A DNA stretch of 64,000 nucleotides from Heterostelium album PN500 (Eukaryota; Evosea; Eumycetozoa; Acytosteliales; Acytosteliaceae): assembly GCF_000004825.1 (NCBI RefSeq), contig NW_008805068.1, positions 1,116,001 to 1,180,000 on the forward strand, written 5' to 3'. Each line of letters begins with the position of its first letter. The stretch's first letter is position 1. Shown here piece after piece: positions 50,470-61,045 of the stretch. The position numbers were made by a program, and so were the translations under genes. A model generated the notes under the pieces. It had not been told where the DNA came from. It ran no database searches and was given only the letters and a program-made list of their open reading frames with translations.

Positions 50470-51029
50470 ATGATGTTCAGTGAGATTTAGCGCTGGTCAT
50501 GTCTGTGAGTTCTGTGGTGACACCTTCACTGAACTCTGCAACCCACATGAGCATTTCTTCTTCAAAATGCAGGATTGTAGTTTCACAGCAGTTCCTTTCC
50601 TTTATCAAACATATATACCACAAGTACGGTAACAAAAGACTTCGGAATTGGAAGCACTCGTGCATCAAGTTCGACGGTCCTATTCGTACTACTGTCCACT
50701 TCACCTACCTTACTGCTGCAATCGTACATTCGTTAATGGCAGGCGCTGTCCTGTAAAATGTTTGGTGATGGTACCCATTACAAGCTGGAAAATACAGTCA
50801 AGAGAGAGGTCACCCATTACACCAAATTAATGGATGCCAATTACCACAAGCTTTACTTCACAATAGCTAATTCTATCTCCCAAGGAGTCACTGTCGATTG
50901 CTCTGCAATAACGCGTAAATTTAAATCTGATTGGAATCTAAATCCTACCAACTACGTACCACCACTTTATACTGTTGTTCATCAACTACTGTTAGATCTA
51001 TTCTATCCTAACACTACTCTCAACTTATA
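50470..51029 (+). pseudogene. Decayed coding-like sequence of unknown origin next to tRNA-Asn
   Basis: GC-richer than the surroundings and clearly coding-like. Separate open stretches occur in different frames: an 85-codon one at 50499-50756, a 90-codon one at 50758-51030 (MFGDGTHYKLENTVKREVTH ... DLFYPNTTLNL), and a Cys/His-rich piece starting near 50495 (HVCEFCGDTFTELCNPHEHF). They are not continuous, so the region looks like a broken gene or element remnant. The position 35 bp behind a tRNA gene is a favourite insertion site of dictyostelid mobile elements, but I see no reverse transcriptase, integrase or terminal-repeat signature. Family unknown. Confidence 0.5.
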
Positions 51030-51075
51030 AATTAATAATAACTATACAATAATCATAATAATATTATTGGCTATT

Positions 51076-51174
51076 TCTCACGGTCTGTGTGAGAGTGTAT
51101 ATATTATATAAAACACGAACTCGCAGGTAAATATCAATACCTGCAATTTGTTGACTGACCATGAGTCAACAAAT
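51076..51174. repeat. Three successive perfect hairpins followed by a T run
   Basis: Arms: TCTCAC (51076-51081) with GTGAGA (51089-51094); GCAGGTA (51123-51129) with TACCTGC (51138-51144); ATTTGTTGACT (51146-51156) with AGTCAACAAAT (51164-51174). All are perfect with loops of 7-8 nt. The last is followed at once by a ten-T run from 51176, like a Pol III stop. It could be a small structured RNA on the plus strand or the end of the decayed element before it. Confidence 0.5.
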
Positions 51175-51229
51175 CTTTTTTTTTATTATAATAATTTTCA
51201 TCAAACTTTCTAATTTTTAGTGTTAGATA

Positions 51230-52400
51230 AGACCTATATCTATAGATGATATTGGTGATATATTAGAGAGTGTTTGGAACGGTCAATTTGATTTTAGATT
51301 GTTTTTCAAATTCAAGTGTTTTGAGTGTTGATGGTATCAAAGTAATATATCTCTATATTGATATCGATGATCGGTAATATCATCTCCACCAAAGTCAATA
51401 TTATTCTCATTTGAACCAGAGGATTTCATGTATATATAAGTTGATTGATTTGACCCAAGATTGTATAGTTTTCTTTGATTGTTTGTCATCTACAGATACT
51501 TATAAAATATCGATCTTAATGTTTGATGGAATTAGAAGAAAAATATCATTTCTATATAAGAATACTTCAAAGTGATTTTTTAAAGTTTCTGGGAATAATG
51601 CATCTATCTTAAATTGACAAAATTGAAGATGGATTTTTTCAATGAAATTGGCATTGTACCTTTCAATACACTATCTTTTACTTATAGTGATTGCAAAGTT
51701 GGTGGGAGGTAATTGAGATACCCTCTCGATTGTATTCCGGAAGAAAAATGAAAAGTGATTGTAAAATATAATCAATTTTTTATTAAGTTTTTGTTGCTCT
51801 TAAATAATCTTGTTAATTTGTCGGTTGGCCGTAGTCTGTTGATTGACATCTTGGAAGTACACTGGAGGTAACCCAGTTAGAATCTCTTGTTTGAGAGGAC
51901 ATTCAAAATCTAAAACCTTTAATGAACTTGGAAGTGATTCTTTCACGAGTGGCTCATTGAAATCATATTGAAACATGAGTGAATTGATTGACTTTGGGAT
52001 TTCAACGTGTTGCATCCTTTCAACACAGTTACTGATTGTGATTCTAATATTAATTTATAGAGATACTCTTGATCATCTTTTAAAGCAGATCTGGTAATAT
52101 AGATATTTGAAACATTGCTAGCAATACTTTTGATGTTTCTTCCAACATCTAGATTATTTTAAAAAAATCGGTCTCAAAAAATGCAATATGATTTATATTT
52201 ATAAATGGAAATAGTTACCAAAATGATAATCGAATTTATTCAATTGTGCTTTACCAATAACCATTGTACAATTATTCTTTGATTCAAATGATTTCATTAA
52301 TTGTAATTTGAAATGTTTATAATTTTGATATTCGTGGAATCTAGATCTTTCACTCCCCTAAACACTTATAAACAATTTTAATGAATTCTATCTTTACTTT
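51230..52400 (-). pseudogene. FNIP-repeat protein pseudogene
   Basis: Dictyostelid FNIP-repeat (leucine-rich-like) gene in decay. The clearest part is 52015-51800: HVEIPKSINSLMFQYDFNEP, then LVKESLPSSLKVLDFECPLK, with the family rhythm of FNxPL..xxLPxSLkxL. Upstream, an open frame covering 52150-52020 (NIKSIASNVSNIYITRSAL ... ESQSVTVLKG) lies one frame off, so the gene is frameshifted near 52015. Further upstream, 52370-52220 reads HEYQNYKHFKLQLMKSFESK behind what may be an intron. Downstream, 51760-51560 contains further eroded repeats (YLNYLPPTLQSL, GTMPISLKKS) broken by stops. The N-terminus was not found. Confidence 0.68.
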
Positions 52401-52682
52401 GAATTGATCCAATCTGTTGAAACCTCATTAAAAAATAATTAGTTTTAAAAAAATCTTTATTTCTTTATATATTAATTTTTCAATCAATATCATTTATAAA
52501 ACTATCACCAAGCCAAGTTATTGAAAATATTCGATGTTTGGAAGATTTGAATTAATGACTCTCAAAAAGATCACTGTACTGTAGATTAATAATCACAAAA
52601 ACAATTAAAATTTTAAATTTTCATCATAGATGGAAATCAATTTTTTGATCATTTTAGTTTTTACACTTTGGAAATGAAGTGT

Positions 52683-52958
52683 TTACTGTCTGATTGACCT
52701 GGAACGATAGTAGAGGAGATCGGTATCTTGGATGCGATCAGGGTTGCTTGGAATACATCCGACGGGAGTGAGTCTGGGCGTAGTAGTAGGAACAACATCA
52801 GGAAACAAAGTAGAGGTTGATGGGATTGAATCATTATCATTATTGCTCTCGAGATCATTCATAAGATCATTCGTTGTGGTTGTTGTATCAGTAGGTGCTA
52901 CTACATTACTGGTTGTTGTGGTTGTTGTCGTTGTTGATTGATCAGTTGGATCTGACAT
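52683..52958 (-). CDS. Possible small Thr/Asn-rich protein
   Basis: 91 codons from the ATG at 52958: MSDPTDQS, a Thr run, NDLMNDLESNNDNDS, then a less repetitive end (RLTPVGCIPSNPDRIQDTDL). Flanking sequence on both sides is AT-rich spacer, and composition changes sharply at the ends of this frame, which supports coding. Thr-repeat frames can also arise from (ACA)n expansion. No family recognised; it may be an exon of a larger gene now decayed. Confidence 0.42.
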   Translation of the reverse strand: MSDPTDQSTTTTTTTTSNVVAPTDTTTTTNDLMNDLESNNDNDSIPSTSTLFPDVVPTTTPRLTPVGCIPSNPDRIQDTDLLYYRSRSIRQ

Positions 52959-53331
52959 TTCTTATTCAAGTAATAATTAATAATAATATAAAATAATGTT
53001 TTTAATAATGTCTTTATGGATACCGAGCTTTAAACGTTAATTCTTATTTTATCTTTTGTTTATTTATTAATCTTTGTTCTCTTAATCCAATTAATTCTTG
53101 TAATAGATTGAATGAATTGAATAAAACTGAATGAATCTTTAACGTCGCGTTAAACTCAATATATTCATTATTGAGAAGCTTGACGGCTGAGTGCTGAATA
53201 CTTAATTCAGAAACAACAGATTCTAATTTAATTATTATTTCGATCTGTTGTTTTGAACTATTACTTATTTAGTTGGTTTAATTAATTTAATTAATTATAA
53301 TTGACTATTACTATATGTTGGCTGGTGTATA
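52959..53331. other. Spacer with hairpin cluster
   Basis: About 370 bp, AT-rich, between the 52958 frame and the 53332 frame. Contains the inverted repeats at 53138-53253, listed separately. No coding sequence recognised. Confidence 0.5.
53138..53253. repeat. Cluster of abutting inverted repeats
   Basis: TTTAACG/CGTTAAA (53138-53154, 3-nt loop); CTGAAT/ATTCAG (53194-53210); and, starting at the next base, AAACAACAGAT/ATCTGTTGTTT (53211-53253, 21-nt loop). The last two stems abut directly, as in many small RNAs, and could stack. No RNA family recognised. Confidence 0.42.
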
Positions 53332-53650
53332 TTATTGATGTTGATTGATGGGTGCCGGCATTGCCTTGGTGGCTACCTTATTGCCCTTAGACGGACAACA
53401 TGAAGTAAATCTATCACATTTAATATTAAATAAAAAAGTTAGCAATTTAAAAGATGAGATTGATATCATTTGTTTCAGTTTAGTTTGTAAGAGATGGTAA
53501 AAATATATAGATAAATATTTAATTTTCAACACTAAGAGTATCAACCTATTTGCAATAAATATAGAGTTAGCTATTTGGTTTCGTGCACATCTATTAATTT
53601 TAGATGGTACCAATAGTACTTCATTGCATTCTTCACCTAGCTTAATAAAA
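53332..53650 (-). pseudogene. Possible decayed gene fragment, unknown family
   Basis: Open minus-strand frame whose readable end is KFTSC-like (CDRFTSCCPSKGNKVATKAM, stop at 53332). Its upstream part (EECNEVLLVPSKINRCARNQ ... SIFIANRL) continues beyond the first in-frame ATG, which implies a lost start. Composition at both ends is less AT-biased than the spacer, while the middle is not. I cannot tell an exon from a remnant and assign no function. Confidence 0.3.
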
Positions 53651-54432
53651 ACTCTTTATTCTCTTCAATACTAATAATTGGTTTAGATGTTTTCTCGATT
53701 GCTTTTGTTGAATTCCTCTGATTTCTTACAATCATCATCATCACCATCAGTATCGCCACTACCATGTATTTTAATTTACAATTAGATTATTTGTTGTTAT
53801 TCCAACTGAACACTAAAACCAATATCATTATTACCATTGATAGTATCACCACAACTATCTTAGCTACTATCTGCTACTCTTACAACAAGAATCTTTATTA
53901 TTTAAAGTTTGTTTTATACAATGAAAATTTTTAATTAATAAATCACATTCAACTAATTTGTAGTTGTATCAACTTTATAGATTATAGATATTCATTGATT
54001 AAATATCTAAGATTTATAAATAAAAAGAGAAGTCTATAGGTTTTAAATTGTAATCTTATTTTTTATTATGTTGAGTCAAAATTATTGACAGATATGTTAT
54101 TTCATTTAATAGGTTAGGTTTTGTTTGCACAGTTTTTTTGAATTCTTGCATTATTTTGCAAAACACAAAATCTATGCAAAATTTTTTTCATTTTTTTGGG
54201 AAGGGATAAAATGTAATTACACAGATTCTAGATGAATAAAGAGGTATCTGAATCTGGTTCCACTCCGATCAATAGTTAAAGTAAAAATCTTCTTTGGAAA
54301 CTCAATATTCGATAATAAACTCAATGATTTCTGTAGTTGTGATGTCAGCTCTAGATAGTGAAGGCAAAACTGTACTTTTTAAAATTCTATTCCTATCCGC
54401 ATGCGGAACAAGAATTCTGTAGATATTTAAAA
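53651..54432. other. Spacer with perfect palindrome behind tRNA-Gly
   Basis: About 780 bp, mostly AT-rich. Near the tRNA it holds the 12-bp palindrome TCCGCATGCGGA (54396-54407), itself flanked by AATTCT and AGAATT (near 54383 and 54412), so a longer interrupted cruciform can form. It lies 26 bp past the tRNA 3' end. Confidence 0.55.
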
Positions 54433-54503
54433 TGCGTTGTCCGGGAATCGAACCCGGGTCTCCTGCTTGGTAGGCAAGAATTCTGCCACTAGACCAACAA
54501 CGC
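54433..54503 (-). tRNA. tRNA-Gly-like gene, anticodon reads ACC
   Basis: 71 nt, the usual length of eukaryotic tRNA-Gly, discriminator A. Acceptor stem GCGTTGT/ACAACGC, T arm CCGGG TTCGATT CCCGG, anticodon stem CTTGC/GCAGG with loop CTACCAA. Overall it matches eukaryotic tRNA-Gly(GCC), whose loop is CTGCCAC, but position 34 is A, giving ACC. U33 and a purine at 37 are present. A T run follows the 3' end. An A34 glycine tRNA is unusual in eukaryotes. Confidence 0.85.
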
Positions 54504-54729
54504 TTTTTAATGAAATTTTTATTCTTTTATTCAATTTTAAAATTTTTTACTTTTTTTTTTTTTAAAAAAAAAAATCTTTTCCAATAATTGGAAAAAAATA
54601 ATCATGATTAAATAGTCTTGTTTAACTTGAATTCATTACTCGATCAATCATTTATTCCTTTTTCCTGTACTTTTTTTCATTTAAATGATCTCATATTAAA
54701 TTTCATTATTGATTAAATTTTCACCCACA

Positions 54730-57121
54730 ATGCTCAAGTTCACACACCATAAATTGATCAAAAATTCTTTTGTTAACAGATTATTGTATTCACCATCACA
54801 TAAATATATTAATAGCAATCTTCATTATTCTCTGTCTTCATTCCAACAACCAAAACAAAACACTAAAAGTTGTAATTTTACCATTCAAAGATATAATTAT
54901 TCTTCACAAACCGTTCAATCTCTGTCCACTAGCATATTGAATCAACAACAGAACAACAATCAACAACAAACAATGACAGCTGCATTAAATATCGATCAAG
55001 CTTTGCTCAAAGAGTATCTCGTACCACCCGAAGTACCAATTTACAAGTTGGACGTCAAAGAGTCATTCAAGAATCTCACACCCAAAGAGAAACTCTACTC
55101 GCATCACTACTCACAGGCTGCATGGTGGGGTAGTCTCATCTGTCTCGGTCAGACATCGGTCGAATCACAACACATCTTTGACCTCTTCCAACGTATGTAC
55201 TCACTCAAGAACAACGACGCTCTCAAAGCAACCGTTATTCCATCGATTGTCACCGAGCAAGAATACAGCGACATCCTCCAATATGCCGCTCAATTCTATG
55301 GTAACATGGGTAACTATCTTTCATTCGGTGATACTAAATTTATTGTAAGTTAATATTATTGACTTGAACAATGAACTAAAATATATCAACTAACATTGTT
55401 ATTATTGTTGGTAGCCAAGAACACCAAAGGAAAAATTTGCTGCTGTCGTAGCAAGTTATAATGATGCTCAGTTGAATCAATTGTGGTCACAATGTGGTGA
55501 TTTAATCTATTCACTCGGCCAAAGAGAAAGAGAGTTGGGTTTGGAAGAGAATGGACTTTCCACTTACTACTCACCGGACATCAAGAGATCCGAGATTGAG
55601 TTGGTTCAAAAGTTTATGGATAGCCAAAAGATCTCTCCATACAATACTCGTCTCTTTAAAAAGACAGTCGACGGTAAGCTCATCTACCAGTTGTTGACTG
55701 CCTCTGCCCAAGTTACAAAGCAGCCAGAGAACTTTGAATTCGAAGGAATCACCATTCAGATTACCTATGGTGACTGGTCACAATACATGGAAAAGGTAGT
55801 GTTCCACTTGGAACAAGCTACACAATACTGCGCCAACGACAACCAGTTGAATATGACACGCAAGTACATCGATAGTTTCAAGCACGGTTCGATCGACGAC
55901 CACAAGGATTCACAGCGTTGGTGGATCAAGGACATTTCGCCAGTCGTCGAAACCAACATTGGTTTCATCGAGAGCTATCGTGATCCATTTGGAGTGCGTG
56001 GTGAATTCGAGGGATTCGTATCGATCGTCAACAAGGAGATGAGCAAGAAACTCGGTGACATGATCAACGAAGCAACCAAATTCATTCCACTCTTGCCATG
56101 GCCACGTGAGTTTGAAAAGGATGTCTTTAAGAAGCCGGATTTCACCTCGTTGGAAGTCCTCACTTTTGCATCGTCCGGTGTTCCAGCCGGTATCAACATT
56201 CCCAACTACGACGACATTCGTCAGAGTGAGGGATTCAAGAATGTGTCACTCGGTAACGTGATTGCCGCGCGTAAGGAAGAGCGTGTCACTTTTATCCGTG
56301 ACGAAGATCAATCGCTTTTCAACAAGTTGATGACAGAGGCATTCGAAGTGCAAGTAGCCATTCACGAGTCATTCGGTCACGGTGCCGGAAAGCTGTTCAC
56401 CAAGGACAAAGACGGTACTCTCAACTTTGACCCGGCCACCAAGAATCCACTCACCGGACAACCAATCGATACCGACAAAGAAGTTTACCACGCCGGTGCC
56501 ACCTACGACTCTGTTTTCAAATCACTCGGATCCGCCATGGAAGAGTGCAGAGCCGAGTGTGCCGGTGTCTATCTCTGTGTCAACCAAGAGATTCTCGCAC
56601 TCTTCGGTCACAAAGGTCAGAACGCCTTGGACATCTTCTTTGTCAATTGGCTCATTATGGCAAGAGCCGGTATCTGTGCATTGGAATTCTACTCGCCCGC
56701 TTCAAAGTCGTGGAAACAAGCACACATGCAAGGTAGATACGCCATTCTCCAGGTTCTCTTGAGAGCCGGCCAAGGTTTGGTCAAGTTGGACATCACCAAC
56801 GACAACGTTCTCATCAGTCTCGATCGTACCAAGATCGAATCGGTCGGTATCCCCGCAATCGGTGAGTTCCTCAAGCGTATCATGGTTCTCAAGGCAACCG
56901 CCAACGTCGTCGAAGCAAACAAATTGTTCGACGACTACACCGCTGTGCCAGAGGATTTCCTCAAGCTGAGAGAGATCGTGCTCCAACAAAAGAAACCAAG
57001 AAAGGTATTCGTTCAAGCACACACCTACATTGCCAACGGTGAAGTAGTCCTCCAAGAATTCAACGACAATGCAGTCGGTGTCATCGAATCGATGGTTACT
57101 CGTTTTCCAGTTGGTAACTAA
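54730..57121 (+). CDS. Dipeptidyl peptidase III
   Basis: Zinc metallopeptidase of family M49 that removes dipeptides from the N-terminus of short peptides. Exons 54730-55344 and 55415-57121 give 773 aa. The hallmark motifs are IHESFGHGAGKLF (HExxGH, His522/Glu523/His527; the human enzyme has HELLGH) and MEECRAECAG (zinc Glu near 582). The conserved TYGDWSQYMEKVV, VETNIGFIESYRDPFGVRGE and NYDDIRQSEGFKNVSLGN blocks are all present. The first 81 residues are an extra basic, Ser/Asn/Gln-rich extension (MLKFTHHKLIKNSFVNRLLY) that fits a mitochondrial presequence. A second ATG at 54973 (MTAALNIDQALL) begins the conserved cytosolic form, so both forms could be made. Third-position GC is high, suggesting strong expression. 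Confidence 0.93.
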
Positions 57122-57260
57122 ACTAACTAACTAACCAACTTACCAACTAGAAGACAAGATAACAAAATTACAGAATAAAGTCAAATTTATTGTTTATATT
57201 ATAATCATTAAAAAACTAATAACTATTCCATTAAATATACTAAACAATAAATATTTATTC

Positions 57261-58153
57261 TTATGTTGTATTTATAATGGTTGTTGAATTACTATTATTG
57301 CTATCAGGGTTACTATCATCAGTATCGGTTGATTTAGCAACAACATTTCTATTGGCCATCATCGAAAGATAACAATTCCAATAGATACTAACTATATTTG
57401 ATATTAAAAGTCTATAATCTATAGGTACAAATTTGAACAATACAAAGTTTACTGCTGGCCATATTGTCCTGTTTTAATTTTAAAAAAAAAAGAACAAAAA
57501 GTTAGTTTGTTGTTGTAAAAAGTTATATGTAAAGTGATCAATATTCTATTCTTACCATGCTTGTTTTAATGATGGGAAAAGATCATTTTCTATCTTGAGT
57601 TGGAAAGCGTCAAAGTCGAAACGACCACGATTCTTAAATAGATTGACAGCTGCAAAATTACAACTGATTATATAGGGACAAAATAAAAGTTGATCGGCAA
57701 CCAATTTCGATACGGTCATAGGTATAGATGTTCCAACGAATGTCCTATCAAGTATTTTGAACCAACTATCGATAATTATACATGATTAGAAATGAATTCA
57801 ATAATGTTCAAACCTATCGATCGATGATGAGATAATATTAACAACATACTAATGAATTTGAGGTGATATAACACACATTCCAATGGTTGACATCATAAAG
57901 GTTCTTTCAAGATTATGTTTTGGTTTATTTTCAATCTTTTGTGCTACCGTATCACCTACACCAAAGATAACTTTAAGTTGATTCAAATTTCAAATTAATA
58001 TTAATATAACTACTAAATCTAATCTTTTTGCTAGCAAACTAAACATAAATTACCTCCGCTTGTTAGACATTTAGTTCGAAGTGGTGCATTTGTCAAACAT
58101 CTCTTATACCATTGCCAGCTTAAATTAAAAAAAGATGTAGATGTGGATGTCAT
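57261..58153 (-). CDS. Mpv17/PMP22-family membrane protein
   Basis: 212-aa membrane protein of the Mpv17/PXMP2/Sym1 family, found in mitochondrial inner or peroxisomal membranes and thought to form channels. Exons in transcript order: 58153-58054, 57970-57850, 57765-57556, 57468-57261. Family landmarks: SWQWYKRCLTNAPLRTKCLT at the start, GVGDTVAQKIE, the PQIHYWFKILDR turn, then KLVADQLLFCPYIISCNF, and the signature IWPAVNFVLFKFVPIDYR with the second W-P..NF motif. Four hydrophobic segments are expected. The C-terminus is a short Asp/Asn/Ser-rich tail. The short N-terminus argues for no cleavable presequence; organelle assignment is open. Confidence 0.9.
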
Positions 58154-58329
58154 AAATAGTTATTGTCTTATAATGTTGATATATGATATCTACTATATTA
58201 ATGATTTGTATGCTTTAAATGATTTACATTTCGTTTTTTTTTTTTTTTTTTTAACTAGTTTTTGATTATTTTATTTTTTTATAAACACTTTTGCAATCTC
58301 CGATGGATTCATTCGTTTTTCCCATTAAT

Positions 58330-59751
58330 TTACATCCTTGAAAAAGATGTTGAAAATCCGATAATATTCATCAGTAATCTAAATATATTCTCTAAAATAT
58401 TGATAAATCTAATTATTACAAATGTATTTTTATCTATTTTTTTCTAATTTCATAATTTTTTTAAAGTTAGTTTGAATTAATTACATTATAAAACATAATA
58501 CTTATAATATATGTACCTTTAAAATTCTTCTTTTACTATAATATTTACTATATTCTTTTATCAAATTATTAATAAATTCATAGATTGAATGTGTTGATAG
58601 TGAATCTAATATGATTGGTTGTTGTTGTTGTTTATTTGGTATTGGTAACACTATTGATTCTATTAGATTTGTTAATTCAAGTATATACTCCATCAATATC
58701 TTCCATTCACACTATATAGTAAAATAGATATCTATGTTAATATGTTTATATATATGTTTACTATAAATATATCATTATACAAACTTTATCATTTAAATAG
58801 TTATAATCATTATATTCAGGTATGATAGCTTCGAATTCATCTTTAGATACTATCTCATTGAAATCTTTGATAATAGATTTGATTCTACAATAATTATAAA
58901 AGATAGAAGATGACTTATTACTTTGAATTGTCATAATATCATTATAATCCAATGTAAACTATAGGTTGAATAGAATACAAAAATGTTTAGCAATAACAAT
59001 ATCATTTATAAATAGATTAATAGATTCATACGTTTGCCTTGTAATTTCTAAAAAGAATAGGTGACTTAATATTTGAAATCGATAGATGATGTATAATTTC
59101 CTCTCTATGTTTTGACTCTATCTCCTCAGGTAGCAATTCCATTAATTCATTGGATAGATGATCAAACATCGATTGAAAGTCACCAACCATATTCTTTGAA
59201 ATGATTTCACCTACTGGTACAACAAACTAAATATATATATTATAATATAATAATTTAGTAAAGAATTAATACGATTTCACAAAATGACAAAATTATTATT
59301 ATCAATAATAACATACCATATTATCGCTAATATTAAATCCAAGTAATTCCAATGTAATCAAATTCTTTTTCATTCTAAACAATTGGTTGTTCATTGTTAT
59401 GTGTATATGAACTATATTTGATTCTTCTTCATCTTCCACCAATTCATTGACCTTGTCGTTTGGTTGATAGAGCTCATTGTTGCATGATTTCAACAGAAAT
59501 AGCAATTCTTTGAAATAGGAAGAATACTCTCCACTCTCCAATCTAAGTGGAAGGTATCCAATCTCTGATGATATATTATATCTCTATTTAATATGAAAGA
59601 GCAATAATAATAATATTATTATTAGAATATCATTCTATTTCTATTTATGAATAATAAATAATTTATACATACAACTTTTAACTCTTCATTTAAATCATAG
59701 AGTTTTGAATCAATTACTACTGGATTATTATTATTATTACTGTCACTACTA

Positions 59752-59783
<32 letters not shown>

Positions 59784-60524
59784 TATAAATTGATGTGCAG
59801 ATCTTGATAATAAATTAAAATAATGTTCGATTGAATCAAAATTGGATGAATCTGATTCGAATATAAACTCTATATTATTATTATCTATTCCAAATTTTGA
59901 AAGATAATCTTTAATTGAATCTAAAAGAATTGATTTTATATTATTGTATATGATTGTATCTATTTGTTGATCTTTATCATCATCATCATCATTATCTATA
60001 TCTTTATTTTTAATAAATGGTAATATCGATTGATAATCTAAAGATGTCAACTTCCCAGATTTATAGCCACTATTTATTAATTTAACAAGCTTTATAAATT
60101 GAGGAGTATCATCCAATAGATATATTATTTGTTGTACTTTATGATTCTTTATCTAAAATATGATATAAACCTTTTAGTATCAGTTTGTTCTTGTTTTTAG
60201 TTTGTTTTGTTGATCTGTTTTACCTTACAAATATTCTTAAGTATATCACCTGTAAATAATAATCTTAAACATTGTATATCATTAATAATAGATAATATAT
60301 CTATTCTATATTCTAAACTATATGTATATAATTTGCTATTATTATTATCATAATTGTCATTGTTACTGTTATCAATGATGTTATTGTTATTATTATTATT
60401 ATTATTATTACTATTGGTGTTGTTATATGTTGTTGATAGAAAATTAAAGAATTGATAATAGATTGTTGTTTTATTCAAATGAATATTTAGGAATGTATTC
60501 TTAAATGATATGTTATCTATATAA

Positions 60525-60591
<67 letters not shown>

Positions 60592-61045
60592 GAGTATCTC
60601 TATGTTTCAAAGAGTGAATAAACGATTGTCTAAGTAATTCTATGATGTTGTTCAACGATGGATTGTTGAAGTCATAGAGATTGTAAACCGTTTTTAAATC
60701 TAAACAATAATCTGTAAACTCTAATAAATAATTATCACACTACAACAATAACAACCTCATTAGTATTATTATTATTATTATTATTAATAGTTTTTGAGAA
60801 TATAATATAAAATAAATAAATATAAATAAAGGTACCTTCTTAATAGGTTGTTCCAAAAGTAGATTGCAAGTATTACATATCGAACGATTACTCTCACCAT
60901 TATTATGATTCAAAGACAAACAAGCGTACACTAACAATTGTTTCAATTCATTTTTTATATTTAAATAAAGAGATGAACTTGTTCTCACTAATTGATCATA
61001 TGTTATATCTGTATTCATTGATATCAAAAATGTAAAATCACACAT
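58330..61045 (-). CDS. Unknown protein with Gln/Asn runs, eight exons
   Basis: Model of 716 aa. Exons in transcript order: 61045-60836, 60739-60224, 60152-59673, 59583-59317, 59226-59032, 58958-58785, 58711-58517, 58443-58330. Every intron is in phase 0. The last intron (donor GTACAT) and exon 8 are the least certain; without them the protein ends at 58502. The sequence starts MCDFTFLISMNTDITYDQLV and contains CNTCNLLLEQPIKKCDNYLL, a run of about 22 Gln, then Asn runs. It is otherwise Leu/Ile/Asn-rich and helical (TIYYQFFNFLSTTY, ILSIINDIQCLRLLF, LELTNLIESIVLP). No catalytic motif, transmembrane segment or known domain is visible. It is probably dictyostelid-specific or too diverged to recognise. 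Confidence 0.72.
60526..60592 (-). repeat. (CAA)n trinucleotide repeat coding for polyglutamine
   Basis: About 22 uninterrupted CAA codons on the minus strand (GTT on the plus), in exon 2 of the unknown gene at 58330-61045. Pure repeat without interruptions, so it is likely polymorphic in length. Confidence 0.95.

Noticed and set aside
50434-54432. tRNA-targeting retroelement or other virus-like element
   Set aside because: No reverse transcriptase, integrase, capsid or long terminal repeat recognisable; only short decayed frames and hairpins.
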